This document shows, one piece after another, positions 56,300 to 64,000 of a DNA stretch of 64,000 nt. The position numbers and the translations under genes are program-made. Numbering within the stretch: position 1 is the first letter of the stretch; the number at the start of each line of letters is the position of its first letter. The notes beneath the pieces were generated by a model. The model saw only the letters and a program-made list of their open reading frames with translations. It was not told where the DNA came from and searched no databases. This DNA is from Ignavibacteriota bacterium. Its GTDB lineage: Bacteria > Bacteroidota > Ignavibacteria > Ignavibacteriales > Melioribacteraceae. The stretch spans positions 434,001 through 498,000 of the forward strand of contig JADJOX010000007.1 of the NCBI GenBank assembly GCA_016713565.1, in the 5' to 3' direction.

Positions 56300-58405
56300 A
56301 TGCCCAAGGACAACTTTCAGAAATATTACAAACCGGAAAATTTTATTAATAGAGATTTAAGCTGGCTCGAATTCAACAAACGCGTGTTGGAAGAAGCTTT
56401 GAATCCAAAATTGCCTTTACTTGATAAAATAAAATTCATTTCTATTTTCTTTACAAATCTTGATGAATTTTACATGATTCGTGTTTCCGGACTGAAAGAA
56501 CAAATAAGAGCTAACATTATTACCGCAACAATTGACGGCTTAACGCCGTTTCAAGAATTAAGAGCTATTGATAAAGAAGTTAAAAGTCTATTAATCCAAA
56601 TTGATGATTTATGGAAAAATTCTATTGTACCGGATTTAACTGAGAATAATGTAATAATTTCGAAAGTGAGTGAATTACCGGATAACGAACAAGTTGCCTT
56701 AAGTCAATATTTTCATAAAGAAATTTTTCCCGTTTTAACTCCTCTGGCTTTTGACCCGGGCAGACCGTTTCCATATATTTCAAATTTAAGTTTAAGTTTT
56801 GCGGTTTTGATTTCAACGTCAAAAAAAGAAAAGCACTTTGCCAGAATAAAAATCCCAAGTATTTTACCAAGACTTTTACGGGTTGATAAAATATTATATC
56901 CAAATCAACCAAAGAAAAATGGCAAACTTTCCGCCAAATTTGTTTGGATTGACGATTTAATTAAGCAAAACTTAAATTATCTTTTTCCTGGTGTACACAT
57001 TGAATGCGCGCATCTTTTTAGAATTACTAGAAATACAGATATTAGTATTCAAGAAGACGAAGCTGATGATCTGCTTCAAATGATTGAAGAAAATATTAAA
57101 CAAAGAAAATTCGGTTCAGTTGTAAGACTTGAAGTTGAAAAAGATATTCCCAAATTCATGATTGAAACATTTGTAGAGAATTTAAATATTTATCCAACAG
57201 ATATTCATTTTATAGATGGTCCACTTGGTTTAAGCAATATAATGGAACTCTACAGTTTACCTTTTCATCATTTGAAGGAAACACCGCATCAGCCAAAACC
57301 GTTTGTTAACATTGATGAAAACGAGAACATTTTTTCTTTAATCAGAAAAGGCGATATTTTACTGCATCATCCATATGATTCTTTTGTTCCCGTTATTGAT
57401 TTTATTAAAGTCGCCTCTCAAGATCCTGACGTTCTTGCGATTAAACAAACATTGTATAGAGTTGGACCCGATTCGCCCATTGTAAAATATTTAATTGAAG
57501 CCGCCGAAAGAAGAAAACAGGTTGCAGTACTTGTTGAACTAAAAGCTAGGTTTGACGAGGAGAATAATATTTTCTGGGCAAGGGAGCTTGAAAAGGCCGG
57601 TGTTCATGTAGTTTACGGCTTAGTAGGATTAAAGACTCACGCAAAAATGACAATGGTTGTTAGAAAAGAAAGCGATGGTGTAAAGAGATATGTGCATCTC
57701 GGTACAGGAAATTACAACGCTTCAACTGCAAAACTTTATACGGACCTTGGACTTTTTACTTCAGATAAAGAGATTTGCGAGGATGTTTCTGAATTGTTTA
57801 ATTACTTGACCGGCTATTCTGAGAAAAACGAATTCAGAAAACTTTTTGTTTCGCCAATAAACACTCGTGATAAAATTATAGGTTTAATAAATAGAGAAAT
57901 TGAGAATGTTAAAAAAGGCGGTATCGGACATTTAATTTTCAAATTCAATTCTTTGGTAGATAACGCAATAATAGCGGCACTTTACGAAGCTTCTCAATGC
58001 GGAGTAAAGGTTGATTTAATAATAAGAGGAATTTGCTGCTTAAAACCTCAAGTTAAAGGATTAAGCGAAAATATTTACGTTAGGAGTATTATAGGAAGAT
58101 TTTTGGAACACAGCAGAATTTATTATTTCTTTAATAATGGCGAAAAAGATATTTACTTAAGCAGTGCCGATCTTATGCCCAGGAATTTGGATAGAAGAGT
58201 TGAAATTACTTTCCCAATAGAGAATAGCCAAATTAAGGAAAGTATTTTGAAAAATATATTGCAAATATTCTTAAGTGATAACAGTAAAGCAAGAATTTTA
58301 AACTCAGACGGAGAATATTATAGAGTTTATCCTTCAACTGAAGAAGAGGAATTGTCTGTTCAAGATCATTTAATGAAAGCTCCTTCACTTTATTCGTTAA
58401 AATAA
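56300..58405 (+). CDS. ppk1: Polyphosphate kinase
   Basis: Reversibly builds polyphosphate from ATP. 701 residues in the usual order: N domain (FINRDLSWLEFNKRVLEEA), head domain (about 115-310) and two phospholipase D-like catalytic domains. The phosphorylated His is His447 in GLKTHAKMTMVVRKE, and the second catalytic His lies in FLEHSRIYYFFNNG. The gene starts right after dCMP deaminase and overlaps the convergent FeoB gene by 9 bases at its end, with no terminator between. Confidence 0.95.
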   Translation: MPKDNFQKYYKPENFINRDLSWLEFNKRVLEEALNPKLPLLDKIKFISIFFTNLDEFYMIRVSGLKEQIRANIITATIDGLTPFQELRAIDKEVKSLLIQIDDLWKNSIVPDLTENNVIISKVSELPDNEQVALSQYFHKEIFPVLTPLAFDPGRPFPYISNLSLSFAVLISTSKKEKHFARIKIPSILPRLLRVDKILYPNQPKKNGKLSAKFVWIDDLIKQNLNYLFPGVHIECAHLFRITRNTDISIQEDEADDLLQMIEENIKQRKFGSVVRLEVEKDIPKFMIETFVENLNIYPTDIHFIDGPLGLSNIMELYSLPFHHLKETPHQPKPFVNIDENENIFSLIRKGDILLHHPYDSFVPVIDFIKVASQDPDVLAIKQTLYRVGPDSPIVKYLIEAAERRKQVAVLVELKARFDEENNIFWARELEKAGVHVVYGLVGLKTHAKMTMVVRKESDGVKRYVHLGTGNYNASTAKLYTDLGLFTSDKEICEDVSELFNYLTGYSEKNEFRKLFVSPINTRDKIIGLINREIENVKKGGIGHLIFKFNSLVDNAIIAALYEASQCGVKVDLIIRGICCLKPQVKGLSENIYVRSIIGRFLEHSRIYYFFNNGEKDIYLSSADLMPRNLDRRVEITFPIENSQIKESILKNILQIFLSDNSKARILNSDGEYYRVYPSTEEEELSVQDHLMKAPSLYSLK

Positions 58406-59824
58406 ATTGTAAATTTGTGCGACAAAGAAACAAGCCATTAAACCAAGCAATATTGGGGCAAATGTTGAAAACATTGTCCATTTAATGCTTCCTGTTTCCT
58501 TATAAATAGTATATATAGTAGTTGAACATGGATTATGTAATAAGCTGAACAGCATTAAGTTGATTCCGGTTAAAACAGTCCAGCCGCCGGCTCTTAAAAT
58601 TTCACCAGTTTCAGTAATCGAATCAAGTTCAAACATAACTCCTGAGCCAGAACCCGCGTGTATTCCCGTACTCATTACAGTTAACATTAAAATTGTAGGA
58701 ATTACAATTTCATTTGCGGGTATTGCAATAATATACGCCAGCAGAATTACTCCATTAAGCCCGATAAATAAAGCATATGGATTAGTGAAATTAATAAAAT
58801 ATTCTGCTATGGAAATATTATTTATGTCTATATTGGCAACTAACCAAATAACAATACCGGCGGGTACGGCAAAAACAATTGCACGCCATAAAACAAAAAT
58901 TGTTCTATCAATAAGAGAAGTGTATAATGTTTGTAAAACTCGCGGAGGTCTATACGGCGGCAGTTCCAAACTGAAAGCGGAAGCTTCTCCTTTTAATAAA
59001 GTTTTTGATAATCCCCATGACACAACTAAACTTAAAAAAATTCCCAATAATGCTACACTTACTACTGCTGCAGCAGAAACCAGACTGGCTAATTTAGGAG
59101 AAACAAGACTTCCGATAAATATTGACGAAATTAATATTTGAGTCGGCCATCTTCCATTGCAAAGTGAAAAGTTATTAGTAATAATCGCAATTAATCTTTC
59201 TCTTGGACTATCAATAACTCTTGCTGCAATAACACCGGCGGCGTTGCATCCAAATCCCATGCTCATTGTTAAAGCTTGCTTGCCGTGCGCTCCTGCTTTT
59301 TGAAATAATCTATCCATATTAAATGCGACTCTTGGCAAATACCCAAAATCTTCCAGCAAAGTAAACAGCGGGAAAAAAATTGCCATTGGCGGAAGCATCA
59401 CACTAACAACCCAAGCCATTGCAAGATAAGCTCCGTCAATTAATATTCCGTCAATAAAATGTGGAATACCAATTGACTGAGAAAATGATTTTAATATTGG
59501 ATGAAATTTATCAATAAGTAAATCAGAAATTAAGGATGAAGGATAATTTGCCCCCTGAATTGTAAGCCAAAATACAATTGCTAAAAGAAAAAACATTATC
59601 GGAAAACCGAATAATCTGCTGGTTACAACTTTATCAAGCGAAACTTCCCATTCGGTTCTAACTTTTTTCTTTTCGGAAATGATGGTTTTAGATGAAATTA
59701 TATTTGCGTCTTTAAAAATTGACTCCGTAATTGAATCGTGTAAATTTTCTTTTAATTCCCAACGAAGCGAATCGGCAAAATTTAATAATTCGATGTTTTT
59801 ATTTTTTATGTCATTTCTTTTCAT
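58397..59824 (-). CDS. feoB: FeoB ferrous iron transporter, permease half
   Basis: Membrane part of the FeoB Fe(II) transporter. 475 residues: a short cytosolic helical part (about 1-65; ADSLRWELKENLHDSITESIFKDA), then the Gate-type channel helices. Core phrases are LTHRxLGIPI-like (VTSRLFGFPIMFF), EDFGYLPRVAFNMDRLFQKAGAHGKQALTMSMGFGCNAAGV, with the conserved GFGCN, and a C-terminal nucleoside-recognition-like half. It has no GTPase domain of its own. The ATG overlaps the stop of the GTPase-half gene by four bases, so the two halves are made together. Fourth gene of the iron operon. Confidence 0.9.
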   Translation of the reverse strand: MKRNDIKNKNIELLNFADSLRWELKENLHDSITESIFKDANIISSKTIISEKKKVRTEWEVSLDKVVTSRLFGFPIMFFLLAIVFWLTIQGANYPSSLISDLLIDKFHPILKSFSQSIGIPHFIDGILIDGAYLAMAWVVSVMLPPMAIFFPLFTLLEDFGYLPRVAFNMDRLFQKAGAHGKQALTMSMGFGCNAAGVIAARVIDSPRERLIAIITNNFSLCNGRWPTQILISSIFIGSLVSPKLASLVSAAAVVSVALLGIFLSLVVSWGLSKTLLKGEASAFSLELPPYRPPRVLQTLYTSLIDRTIFVLWRAIVFAVPAGIVIWLVANIDINNISIAEYFINFTNPYALFIGLNGVILLAYIIAIPANEIVIPTILMLTVMSTGIHAGSGSGVMFELDSITETGEILRAGGWTVLTGINLMLFSLLHNPCSTTIYTIYKETGSIKWTMFSTFAPILLGLMACFFVAQIYNLF

Positions 59825-60629
59825 ATTACTTCAGCCATTTGTTTTGATTGAACCGTGCCAATAGTTCCGATTTCACCGGATTTTACGGCGTCAATTATAG
59901 TTTGATCTCCTTCCAATAATCTTACAGCAACCCACCTTACATTTGGCAATTCAGGAAAAGTCTCTTTAATTTTCTCAGTTAATTGATCAACGATTTTATT
60001 AATTTTTTTTGAAAAATTTTTTATTCTGTGGGGAACACATATGTATTCTTTTGTTGCAACTTGGTGTATGTAATCAAGTAGTTTGTCAATACCCTTTTTA
60101 TTTCTTGCCGAAGTTGATACGACAGGAATTCCTAATTGTTTGGATAATTCTCTTTCGTCAATTTTAATATTTTTCTTGCGGCTTCATCAATTAAATTCAA
60201 ACAAAGCACAGCTCTGTCTGTAATTTCCAATATCTGCAAAACCAAATTCAAATTTCGTTCAAGCTTTGTTGAATCAACAACAATTACAGTTACATCCGGT
60301 TGTCCGAATAAAATAAAATTTCTTGCTACCTCTTCATCGGTGCTTGTAGATAATAAAGAATAAGTTCCTGGTAAATCGACAATCTTATATTTGCTGTCTC
60401 TATATTCATAACCGCCTTCTGCACGCGCAACAGTTTTACCCGGCCAATTTCCTGTATGCTGTCTTAAACCTGTGAGACTGTTGAAAATTGTACTTTTCCC
60501 GGTATTGGGATTTCCCGCTAAAGCAATTACATAATTAAAACCATGCATATCCACACCCAATTTTACGAGATTATTAATATTGTGTGCCGGACAATTTTCA
60601 CATTCACTTTTTTGATTAATCATTTTCAA
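59821..60629 (-). pseudogene. feoB: FeoB GTPase half, broken by a one-base frameshift
   Basis: Cytosolic G-protein domain that gates FeoB. The intact N-terminal frame has a CENC pair (Cys10, Cys13), GNPNTGKST (G1), DLPG (G3) and NLID (G4), then stops at 60132 after KENYPNN. Adding one base to the five-base T run 60170-60174 restores a continuous product: RKNIKIDERELSKQLG, then GIPVVSTSARNKKGI (G5 region) and a GTPase-to-membrane linker ending GTVQSKQMAEVI, with the stop overlapping the permease-half start. The corrected protein is about 269 residues. No other damage is seen. Start is TTG 60629 (AAGGA upstream) or ATG 60623. Confidence 0.82.
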
Positions 60630-61657
60630 CCAACTTTCCTTAAAATTACTTGTTTTGCCTGATCTCTTCTTAATGCAACAATTGTATCTTTAACAACAAA
60701 TGCAACAGGGTCATTTAAAGGACTTTTCATAAGCAAAGTGATTTTCGCACCTGGTACAATTCCAAAATCCAATAATCTTCTTCTCTGCTGACCGCGGCAT
60801 TCCGGAAGAATTTGTAAAATTTCACCAACTTCGCCATACCGCAAATTTAAAATATTTTTATGAACATGATCAATAAATTCCCCTTGTTCAACTACTTCAA
60901 CCTGCACATTTTCGGCTAAAAGCGGACTTAAACTTTTACTTTTTCCATCGGATATTATATCTAATTCTTTAGTTGATTTATTTACAACTTTAATAACTTT
61001 CCCGGGAAATAATTTTTCCTTTACCAAATTGATATAAATCGATTTCGGCTCATCTTCAATATGTAATATTTTTACAACTGAATTTTCTTCAGCTTCATTT
61101 AACGATACTCCAATTTTCTCCGGTAATATACCTTCGTTTGTGGGAATTGGATCACCGTGCGGATCAAATTTAGGATTGCCAATTTTTGCAGAAAGAACAT
61201 CGGCTTCTTCGGGAGACATTAAATGTTCTATAAGCTCTGCTTCATCATGCCAGTCCTCTTCATTAGTTCCGATTTCATCCGCAAGATAACTTTCCCATAA
61301 TCTGTGAACTCTAATTACCCGCAAAGCATAATTTTTTCCGGAATTCGTTAATGAAATTCCGTTATCTACAATTACAACAAGATTAAATTTTTTTAATTTC
61401 GCAACAATTTTTGAAGCATTATCAACTGAAATCTCCAAAATGCCGGCAATGCTGCCAAGTGTAGGTTTAAGTTTTCTATATTCATAATCAAAGATATGTT
61501 TTAATGCGTCTTCAAGCTGAATTCTTTGATCAGATACTTTTATTTTTTTATATCTTGATAGTATTCCGTATCTCGGATAAAAAATTATTAATACTAAAAC
61601 TAGGATAAAAATAAAGACCATTATAGAACTAATTGGTGTAAAGATAAATAATGTCAT
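60626..61657 (-). CDS. Membrane-anchored DtxR-like protein with FeoA domains
   Basis: A 343-residue fusion. Residues 8-33 form a membrane helix. Residues 40-130 resemble the DtxR winged helix (LEDALKHIFDYEYRKLKPTLGSIAGILEISVDNASKIVAKLKKFNLV) and 130-180 its metal-binding dimer domain (HLMSPEEADVL, FDPHGDPIP). Two SH3/FeoA-like domains follow (about 190-255 and 265-343), the second with VGEILQILPECRGQQRRRLLDFGIVPGAKITLL, the FeoA signature. So it may act as the FeoA partner of FeoB while sensing iron at the membrane; a DNA-binding role is doubtful because the domain is membrane-tethered. Four-base overlaps on both sides. Confidence 0.82.
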   Translation of the reverse strand: MTLFIFTPISSIMVFIFILVLVLIIFYPRYGILSRYKKIKVSDQRIQLEDALKHIFDYEYRKLKPTLGSIAGILEISVDNASKIVAKLKKFNLVVIVDNGISLTNSGKNYALRVIRVHRLWESYLADEIGTNEEDWHDEAELIEHLMSPEEADVLSAKIGNPKFDPHGDPIPTNEGILPEKIGVSLNEAEENSVVKILHIEDEPKSIYINLVKEKLFPGKVIKVVNKSTKELDIISDGKSKSLSPLLAENVQVEVVEQGEFIDHVHKNILNLRYGEVGEILQILPECRGQQRRRLLDFGIVPGAKITLLMKSPLNDPVAFVVKDTIVALRRDQAKQVILRKVG

Positions 61658-62316
61658 TTTACTTCTCTCACAAAAACATTTTCAATTATTTTTTCGCTTA
61701 GCATAATTTTGGAATTATTGTATTTGACAAAAAGCGATCCGTCAAAATCAATTTTTTCACTTATTATTATTTCTATATTTAATGCAAAATTAATTTTCGA
61801 TAAATATTTCATCAGGTCATCAGATCTGTCATTTACTCTAACAACTTTGTATTTTTTATTTATTGCGCATTCTTTCATTGAGAAATCATTTTTAACGGCT
61901 CTAAATTCGCCGTTTTTATTTGGTATTGGTTCGCCGTGCGGATCATAAATTGGAAAATTTAATTGTTCATCAATTTTATCAATTAAGTTTTCTGTAGTAT
62001 AATGTTCAAGTTTTTCAGCTTCTGCGTGCACTTCATCCCAAGAAAGATTCAAAGTTTTCATTAAAAATAATTCCCATAATCTATGCTTTCTTATTACATC
62101 GACGGCAATTTTTTTTCCTTTGCTCAATAATTTAATTCCTTTGAACTTTTTATATTCAATAAATCCTTGTTTGGATAACTTATTCGCCATTTCCGAAATT
62201 GCTGCTTTTGAAACGTTTAATTCCTTCGCAAGTTCAGCAGAGGTTATCATTTTTCCGTTATTTGAATTCTGCAGAAAAATTGTTTTTAAATAATTTTCTT
62301 TTGATATAGTCGCCAT
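61654..62316 (-). CDS. DtxR/MntR-family metal-dependent transcriptional repressor
   Basis: A 220-residue iron- or manganese-dependent repressor. A winged helix (MATISKENYLKTIFLQN ... AELAKELNVSKAAISEMANKLSKQGFI), a dimerisation and metal-binding domain (VHAEAEKLEHYTTENLIDKID, IYDPHGEPIP) and a C-terminal FeoA-like domain (about 145-220). The residue before PHG is Asp where DtxR has the metal-binding Cys, so the metal may be Mn or Fe with altered preference. It heads the iron operon and its own promoter carries a palindrome, so autoregulation is likely. Confidence 0.9.
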   Translation of the reverse strand: MATISKENYLKTIFLQNSNNGKMITSAELAKELNVSKAAISEMANKLSKQGFIEYKKFKGIKLLSKGKKIAVDVIRKHRLWELFLMKTLNLSWDEVHAEAEKLEHYTTENLIDKIDEQLNFPIYDPHGEPIPNKNGEFRAVKNDFSMKECAINKKYKVVRVNDRSDDLMKYLSKINFALNIEIIISEKIDFDGSLFVKYNNSKIMLSEKIIENVFVREVK

Positions 62317-62325
62317 GATGTTACA

Positions 62326-62345
62326 AAGTTAAGTATACTTAACTT
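62326..62345 (-). promoter_or_regulatory. Candidate operator of the iron operon
   Basis: AAGTTAAGTATACTTAACTT is a perfect 20-bp palindrome that begins 10 bases upstream of the repressor start codon. It covers the -10 box and most of the spacer of the promoter at 62326-62354. Size and symmetry fit a DtxR/MntR-type site. Confidence 0.7.
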
Positions 62346-62354
62346 ATTTGTCAA
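62326..62354 (-). promoter_or_regulatory. Promoter of the iron operon
   Basis: On the minus strand TTGACA (62354-62349), a 17-base spacer and TAACTT (62331-62326). Its -10 box lies inside the palindrome at 62326-62345. Confidence 0.65.
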
Positions 62355-62391
62355 GTATATTTTATTTATACATGGTAAGATTTTATGTATC

Positions 62392-62420
62392 TTGGTTATA
62401 AATGTCTTAATTCATATTTT
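62392..62420 (+). promoter_or_regulatory. Putative promoter of mrp
   Basis: TTGGTT at 62392-62397, a 17-base spacer and TATTTT at 62415-62420, 36 bases before the mrp start. The -35 box is imperfect. Confidence 0.4.
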
Positions 62421-62455
62421 TACTTAATATTTTTAATAATTAATGAAAGATTATC

Positions 62456-63307
62456 ATGGCAGAGAATTTTAGTGGTCATGCGGGTTCACCGCATTCAAAA
62501 CTTTTACCAGGAGTTAAATATACAATAGCTGTTGCAAGCGGAAAAGGCGGTGTAGGTAAAAGCACTGTTTCAGTAAATCTTGCTTTAGCATTATCTAAAC
62601 TAGGTGCCAAAGTCGGTTTATTAGATGCTGATATTTACGGTCCAAGTATTCCATTAATGATGGGGATTAATGGAAAACCGAAAATATATCAAAATGAGGG
62701 TACAAACAAAATGGCCCCGCTTGAAAATTACGGAATTAAGTTAATGTCAATAGGTTTTTTAATTGATGACGATAATCCGGTGATATGGCGCGGACCAATG
62801 GCAAGCGGCGCGTTAAAGCAATTTATGTCTGATGTTGATTGGGGAGAATTAGACTATTTAATATACGACCTTCCTCCCGGAACCGGTGACATTCAATTGA
62901 CTTTGGTTCAAACTATTCCTTTAACCGGCGCTATTATAGTTACAACTCCACAAGAAGTTTCTCTTATAGATGCTAAAAAGGGACTTAAAATGTTTGAAAA
63001 AGTTAATGTTCCGGTTTATGGAATAATTGAAAATATGAGTTATTTTATTGCTCCTGATACGGGAAACAGATATAATATTTTTGGAACAGGCGGCGGTAAA
63101 AATTTAGCCGATCAATTAAATTCAAGATTGCTGGGCGGAATTCCAATTGACCCAAGAATTTGCGAAGGCGGAGACAGTGGGAAACCAATTGTAGAAAGTT
63201 TGCCCGAAAGTGAAGAATCCAAATTAATTATTGAAATTGCTCAAAATTTAATTCAAGCGGTTGAAAGTAATAATGCCGGTAATTCGGAAATTGAAATCGA
63301 GCTGTAA
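62456..63307 (+). CDS. mrp: Mrp/NBP35-family iron-sulfur cluster carrier ATPase
   Basis: P-loop ATPase that carries or loads Fe-S clusters onto target enzymes. 283 residues. AVASGKGGVGKSTVSVNLALAL is the deviant Walker A (29-36), followed by GLLDADIYGPSIPLMMG and YDLPPGTGDIQLTL. The N-terminal DUF59/MIP18 domain of longer Mrp proteins is absent. The usual CxxC pair after ENMSYF is missing (IAPDTGNRYNIFG), as in many relatives. The stop overlaps the start of the NifU-like gene (TAATG), matching a shared Fe-S role. Confidence 0.93.
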   Translation: MAENFSGHAGSPHSKLLPGVKYTIAVASGKGGVGKSTVSVNLALALSKLGAKVGLLDADIYGPSIPLMMGINGKPKIYQNEGTNKMAPLENYGIKLMSIGFLIDDDNPVIWRGPMASGALKQFMSDVDWGELDYLIYDLPPGTGDIQLTLVQTIPLTGAIIVTTPQEVSLIDAKKGLKMFEKVNVPVYGIIENMSYFIAPDTGNRYNIFGTGGGKNLADQLNSRLLGGIPIDPRICEGGDSGKPIVESLPESEESKLIIEIAQNLIQAVESNNAGNSEIEIEL

Positions 63308-63543
63308 TGATTGCAATTGATAAAAATAGTGTTGAGAACATTTTAGAATCAATTAGACCTTTCCTTAAAGAAGATAAAGGAGATATCGAATTGGTAAATA
63401 TAACAGAAGACGGAATTGTTGAAGTTAAACTGTTGGGAGCTTGCGCAGATTGCCCAATGTCGACTATGACATTAAGAGCAGGTGTGGAAAAAGCTTTACA
63501 AAAAGAGATTCCGAAAATTAAAAGAGTTGAATCAATAAATTAA
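63307..63543 (+). CDS. NifU-like C-terminal domain (Nfu) scaffold protein
   Basis: A 78-residue Fe-S scaffold or carrier of the Nfu type. VEVKLLGACADCPMSTMTLRAGVEKALQKEIP contains the cluster-binding Cys46 and Cys49. The short form is only the NifU C-terminal domain. It is translationally coupled to mrp and followed 11 bases later by tpiA. Confidence 0.92.
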   Translation: MIAIDKNSVENILESIRPFLKEDKGDIELVNITEDGIVEVKLLGACADCPMSTMTLRAGVEKALQKEIPKIKRVESIN

Positions 63544-63554
63544 ATTGGAGAAAA

Positions 63555-64000
63555 ATGAGAAAGTATATTATTGCCGGTAATTGGAAAATGAACAAAAATT
63601 TATCTGAAGCCATTCAGTTGGTTTCCGATTTAAAAATTGAGTTGAATGGTAAAAATTTAAATGCTGAAGTTGTTGTTGCCCCGCCGTTTATTTCGCTCGA
63701 AGCCGTGAAAACTTTAATTAAAGATACCGATATAAAATTAGGCGCTCAAAATATGCATTCAGTTGATTCAGGCGCATTTACCGGTGAAGTTTCTGCAGAT
63801 ATGTTGAAAAGTGTCGGCTGCGAATATGTAATTCTCGGACATTCCGAAAGAAGAACAATTTTTGGAGAAAGCGATGAATTCATTAATCAAAAAGTTAAAC
63901 AAGCTTTAAAAAATAATTTAACACCAATCCTGTGCTGCGGCGAATCTTTAGAAGAAAGAGAAAACGGAACTACTTTTAAAGTCGTTGAACAGCAAATTAA
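63555..64000 (+). CDS. tpiA: Triosephosphate isomerase, N-terminal part (runs off the window)
   Basis: Interconverts glyceraldehyde 3-phosphate and dihydroxyacetone phosphate in glycolysis. About 148 of the usual 250 residues are present. AGNWKMNKNLSEA has the catalytic Asn and Lys; VILGHSERRTIFGESD contains the catalytic His; GESLEERENG is near the end. The catalytic Glu of the family lies beyond the edge. TTGGAG lies four bases before the ATG. Confidence 0.95.
   Translation, partial: MRKYIIAGNWKMNKNLSEAIQLVSDLKIELNGKNLNAEVVVAPPFISLEAVKTLIKDTDIKLGAQNMHSVDSGAFTGEVSADMLKSVGCEYVILGHSERRTIFGESDEFINQKVKQALKNNLTPILCCGESLEERENGTTFKVVEQQI

Noticed and set aside
58560..59141. Plus-strand ORF of 193 codons opposite the FeoB permease gene
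   Set aside because: It mirrors the conserved membrane protein on the other strand and has no domain or good start signal.
1..64000. tRNA, rRNA, CRISPR arrays, insertion sequences, phage genes or attachment sites
   Set aside because: I found no cloverleaf-like intergenic sequence, no regular repeat-spacer pattern, and no transposase or integrase.

Overview
The window is AT-rich DNA from a Gram-negative bacterium, most likely of the Ignavibacteriota/Chlorobi side of the Bacteroidota group. Evidence: a secreted protein with a type IX secretion C-terminal sorting domain (1721-3049), a fused lpxC-fabZ gene, a fused secD-secF, lipid A and heptose genes, BamA, two OmpH/Skp chaperones and a TamB-like protein. 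Several genes carry clear Shine-Dalgarno sequences, and several promoters look like classical TTGACA-17-TATNTT. Both argue against a typical Bacteroidia genome. I see no tRNA, rRNA, insertion sequence, phage or CRISPR array.

Layout. 1-7.5 kb: glutamate dehydrogenase, the T9SS cargo protein, a sugar transferase next to an MlaE permease, the branched-chain aminotransferase ilvE, and a secreted C1 cysteine peptidase. 7.7-11.7 kb (minus strand): a four-gene cassette of lysine 2,3-aminomutase (KamA), two D-Ala-D-Ala-ligase-like ATP-grasp enzymes and a GNAT acetyltransferase, probably a small-molecule pathway based on beta-lysine. 12.1-13.5 kb: lexA with an overlapping palindromic operator, followed by two small genes, one WYL-like. 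13.6-34.5 kb: a long plus-strand envelope region with uppS, bamA, two ompH, lpxD, lpxC/fabZ, lpxA, a lipoyl-transfer enzyme, a beta-propeller protein, rfaE1, rfaE2, tamB, rnr and a large protease/propeller/barrel protein. 34.5-44.8 kb: a zinc-ribbon protein, a lipoprotein, prs-rplY-pth-hppA, rpsF-ssb-rpsR-rplI and secDF.

44.8-53.1 kb is a partner-switching signalling locus. A minus-strand series holds an ECF sigma factor, three SpoIIE-type phosphatases with different sensor regions, a STAS antagonist and an RsbW-like kinase. A second STAS gene diverges from it across a perfect 20-bp palindrome. 53.2-58.4 kb: purA, an orphan histidine kinase, dCMP deaminase and polyphosphate kinase. 58.4-62.3 kb (minus strand): a metal-regulated iron-uptake operon of four overlapping genes (DtxR-type repressor, membrane-anchored DtxR/FeoA-like protein, FeoB GTPase half, FeoB permease half), headed by a promoter with a perfect palindromic operator. 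62.4-64 kb: mrp, a NifU-like gene and the start of tpiA.

Three genes (the first ATP-grasp gene, tamB and the FeoB GTPase half) carry a single-base frameshift, each in a short homopolymer run. In each case the downstream frame restores a complete, family-like protein. This pattern looks more like sequencing or assembly error than gene decay.
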